Source of the DNA: Clostridia bacterium | GTDB taxonomy: Bacteria; Bacillota; Clostridia; Christensenellales; CAG-1252 | NCBI GenBank assembly: GCA_017615515.1 | Contig: JAFZZX010000071.1 | Coordinates: forward strand, 1 to 6,912 | DNA: 6,912 bases | Reading direction: 5' to 3' | In this document: positions 5,604-6,912 of the stretch, piece by piece | How positions within the stretch are numbered: the stretch's first letter is position 1 | Layout: each line of letters opens with the position of its first letter | Made by a program: the position numbers and the translations under genes | Notes under the pieces: model-generated | Databases searched by the model: none | Told to the model about the DNA's origin: nothing | What the model saw: the letters and a program-made list of their open reading frames with translations, nothing else

Positions 5604-5658
5604 AGAGGGATGCATCGCCCGAGAAACAACTCCCGAAAAAGCGGTGACGTCCCTCTTT
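5602..5658 (-). terminator. Long imperfect hairpin after the 389-aa gene, probable terminator
   Basis: The arms 5602-5610 and 5650-5658 are a perfect 9-bp inverted repeat (AAAGAGGGA/TCCCTCTTT), extended after a 2-3 nt internal loop by a further near-complementary block (5613-5618 with 5641-5646, one mismatch). The hairpin starts 6 nt after the stop codon of the minus-strand gene and its 3' arm runs into TCTTTTCC. That suits a terminator, but the 39-nt distance between the perfect arms is large. It may also mark the left edge or target palindrome of the IS. Confidence 0.5.
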
Positions 5659-5664
5659 CAAGGA

Positions 5665-6834
5665 TCAATAATGCACGCGGTTGTTGACGACTTGATAATC
5701 CCGCAAAAGTTGCTCCATCGAGGTGTTCGCCTTGCGTTGGAGGGAATTGTTCAGTTCCTGCGCGGAGACCAGCCTGCGATTGGTCTCAAGGTTTGCCGCG
5801 GCGATCGAGTTGGCCTCTGCTGTCTGTGCGGCAAGCCTGTCGTTGCTCGCGGAAATCGCGGACGCCGCCCGCGCCATGGAGTCGCAAATGCGCTCCGCTC
5901 CGAGGGAAACCGCCGCCGTCACTTCGCGCGTCGATCGACGGATCTCCCCCGAGATCATTTCGGTAGAAACGCGCAGTTCATTGGCAAGCATTTCCGCGTC
6001 TATGTGCCTGTCCATCAAGTTCAACGCATCGCGGAGGGTGTCTGCCCTTCCCGTGATCAAATAGTAAAGAATTCGATCACCGTTTTTCCAGTCATCGGGG
6101 TGACAAAACCCGCCGTATTCTTTTACGAGAGCCTCGTAGACCGTATCGGCTATTTGGCGCAAACGAAGCATTGCCTCATTCGCCACCCTGATCCCTTCCG
6201 ATCGATGCGCGCTATCTTCATCATAACGCTTAACACTCGACTCTACCTCTCTCGTGATCCTCGGTGCATTTCCTCTCGCTTGTTCCGCTTCCGCTTCAAA
6301 ACGTCTAATTTCACTCTCTTTTCCATTAATTTGTTTTTTTATGTACTCAAGGCTCTTTTTCTTCTCTTTTATTTCTTCAAATAATGAACCATAGAAAATG
6401 AGAATCATAACTGCATGAAAAAGATAAAAAACAATAGCCGGCCCCAAGCCCAAGCCCTCTGCAAGACAGAGAATTGTCATTCCCAATGCAAGGACTATTG
6501 ATAAAATATAAAGAAATACGAACTTTCCTTCAACTTCCGAAAAAGCAGACTTTTTTCTTTTAAGATTGTAGTCTCCCTTGAGGACCTCTCTTTCTCTCAC
6601 AGCATCAGCTTTTTTCGCCTCGGCAGCATCTGCAAAAGCGTAATTTGCGTCGATCTCCGACCTCTTGTTTTTAATGCCCTCCAAATTCTTCTTGATTTGT
6701 TCCTCACAACCGGCGGCTACGCGCTCTGCCCTCTTGTACAGGTCTGCGATCTCACCTAAATAGGAGACTCCGGCACGGATCGCATACAAGGTCTCAATGG
6801 TCGTCTGCTTGGTTTCCGCTAAGTTTTGATCCAT
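5665..6834 (-). CDS. Membrane-anchored coiled-coil protein of unknown function, 389 aa
   Basis: No named family was recognised. Residues 1-100 are a charged helical/coiled-coil region. Two hydrophobic segments follow at about 105-124 and 131-152, joined by a short Gly-rich turn, making a membrane hairpin with both ends on the same, presumably cytoplasmic, side. A second coiled coil (about 153-240) follows. Residues 247-276 hold a conserved-looking block, DDWKNGDRILYYLITGRADT then LRDALNLMDRH, which resembles, from memory and unsearched, a small module found in many Bacillota hypothetical proteins. The C-terminal 100 residues are Ala/Ser/Asn-rich helix with an adhesin- or chemoreceptor-like coiled-coil look (GEIRRSTREVTAAVSLGAER and onward). 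The start at 6834 has GGAGG 7 nt upstream. The DNA for the N-terminal and membrane part is clearly AT-rich, while the C-terminal part matches the GC-rich surroundings. The promoter carries a probable operator. A cytoplasmic-facing scaffold or sensor is possible. Confidence 0.85.
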   Translation of the reverse strand: MDQNLAETKQTTIETLYAIRAGVSYLGEIADLYKRAERVAAGCEEQIKKNLEGIKNKRSEIDANYAFADAAEAKKADAVREREVLKGDYNLKRKKSAFSEVEGKFVFLYILSIVLALGMTILCLAEGLGLGPAIVFYLFHAVMILIFYGSLFEEIKEKKKSLEYIKKQINGKESEIRRFEAEAEQARGNAPRITREVESSVKRYDEDSAHRSEGIRVANEAMLRLRQIADTVYEALVKEYGGFCHPDDWKNGDRILYYLITGRADTLRDALNLMDRHIDAEMLANELRVSTEMISGEIRRSTREVTAAVSLGAERICDSMARAASAISASNDRLAAQTAEANSIAAANLETNRRLVSAQELNNSLQRKANTSMEQLLRDYQVVNNRVHY

Positions 6835-6841
6835 AGTGTTT

Positions 6842-6846
6842 CCTCC
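6842..6846 (-). promoter_or_regulatory. Ribosome binding site of the 389-aa membrane protein
   Basis: GGAGG on the minus strand, 7 nt before the ATG at 6834, supports that start. The leader from the predicted transcription start is about 35 nt. Confidence 0.82.
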
Positions 6847-6875
6847 GAAAGTAAACGAAATGTTTAACTATAAGG

Positions 6876-6904
6876 ATTATACCACTACACTTATGTAGTG
6901 TCAA
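6876..6904 (-). promoter_or_regulatory. Perfect-consensus promoter of the 389-aa membrane protein gene
   Basis: The minus strand reads TTGACA (6904-6899), a 17-nt spacer and TATAAT (6881-6876), an exact sigma-70/SigA consensus. Such a promoter should be very strong unless repressed, which agrees with the dyad occupying its spacer. Confidence 0.88.
6883..6900. promoter_or_regulatory. Probable operator: 18-bp dyad inside the promoter spacer
   Basis: CACTACA, a 4-nt centre and TGTAGTG form perfect 7-bp inverted arms. The dyad covers almost the whole spacer and two bases of the -35 box, so a bound dimeric repressor would block RNA polymerase. The TACA...TGTA half-sites recall BlaI/CopY- or GntR-type operators, but the 4-nt centre differs from the usual CopY spacing and no regulator gene is in the window. 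Confidence 0.7.
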
Positions 6905-6912
6905 GGTCAAAA

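Noticed and set aside
4192..5660. Terminal inverted repeats or target-site duplication for the IS
   Set aside because: None were visible by eye on either side, which is normal for IS110 elements, so the ends are left approximate.
5452..5661. N-terminal extension of the transposase by 70 codons to 5661
   Set aside because: The extension crosses the IS promoter and a terminator hairpin and has no family counterpart. AAGGAGG before 5451 fixes the start at MIYVGID.
5093..5668. Overlapping 191-codon minus-strand frame inside the transposase, and several plus-strand frames at 4951-5472
   Set aside because: These have Arg-rich or low-information translations typical of shadows of a GC-rich gene, with no ribosome binding sites and no domains.
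5644..6384. 246-codon plus-strand frame opposite the 389-aa gene
   Set aside because: It is a shadow frame. The minus-strand gene has a consensus promoter, a ribosome binding site and coherent membrane and coiled-coil structure.

Overview
The window looks like chromosomal DNA from a fairly GC-rich, Gram-positive-type bacterium, most likely an uncultured Bacillota/Clostridia lineage. This is inferred from sigma-70/SigA-type promoters close to consensus, AAGGAGG-type ribosome binding sites on some genes, a lipoprotein, and the gene types present. No rRNA or other phylogenetic marker is present, so the placement is tentative.

Layout. (1) Positions 1-650, minus strand: a two-gene unit of a YbaK-type Cys-tRNA(Pro) deacylase followed by the 5' end of an ABC-transporter ATPase, which runs off the window. 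The two are tightly coupled: the ybaK stop codon lies inside the ATPase Shine-Dalgarno. (2) Positions 651-749: a divergent promoter region, with one promoter for ybaK and one for a plus-strand DMT/EamA permease. (3) Positions 750-3096, plus strand: the permease, then an unrecognised 444-aa lipoprotein with its own promoter. (4) Positions 3166-4268, plus strand: a zinc-less medium-chain dehydrogenase/reductase (MDR)-like protein with promoter, ribosome binding site and hairpin terminator. (5) About 4192-5603, minus strand: an IS110-family insertion sequence with an apparently intact DEDD/serine transposase. A short promoter-to-terminator segment upstream of the transposase is a candidate bridge/seek RNA. 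(6) Positions 5602-6912, minus strand: a 389-aa membrane-anchored coiled-coil protein of unknown function, with a perfect-consensus promoter whose spacer is an 18-bp dyad (probable operator) and a hairpin just after its stop codon.

The two most notable points are these. First, three of the host promoters (ybaK, permease, lipoprotein) place the -10 hexamer only 6-7 nt before the ATG with no Shine-Dalgarno, so they should make leaderless mRNAs, while the other genes here have normal leaders. Second, the IS110 transposase is arranged unusually. Its C-terminal tail is encoded across the apparent terminator and stop codon of the neighbouring MDR gene, and its 5' non-coding region carries its own promoter and a perfect 8-bp GNRA-loop terminator, as expected for a separate small RNA. 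The IS lies between two convergent host genes, so its insertion probably broke nothing essential. No CRISPR array, tRNA or rRNA was seen, and no gap exceeds 300 bases without a gene.
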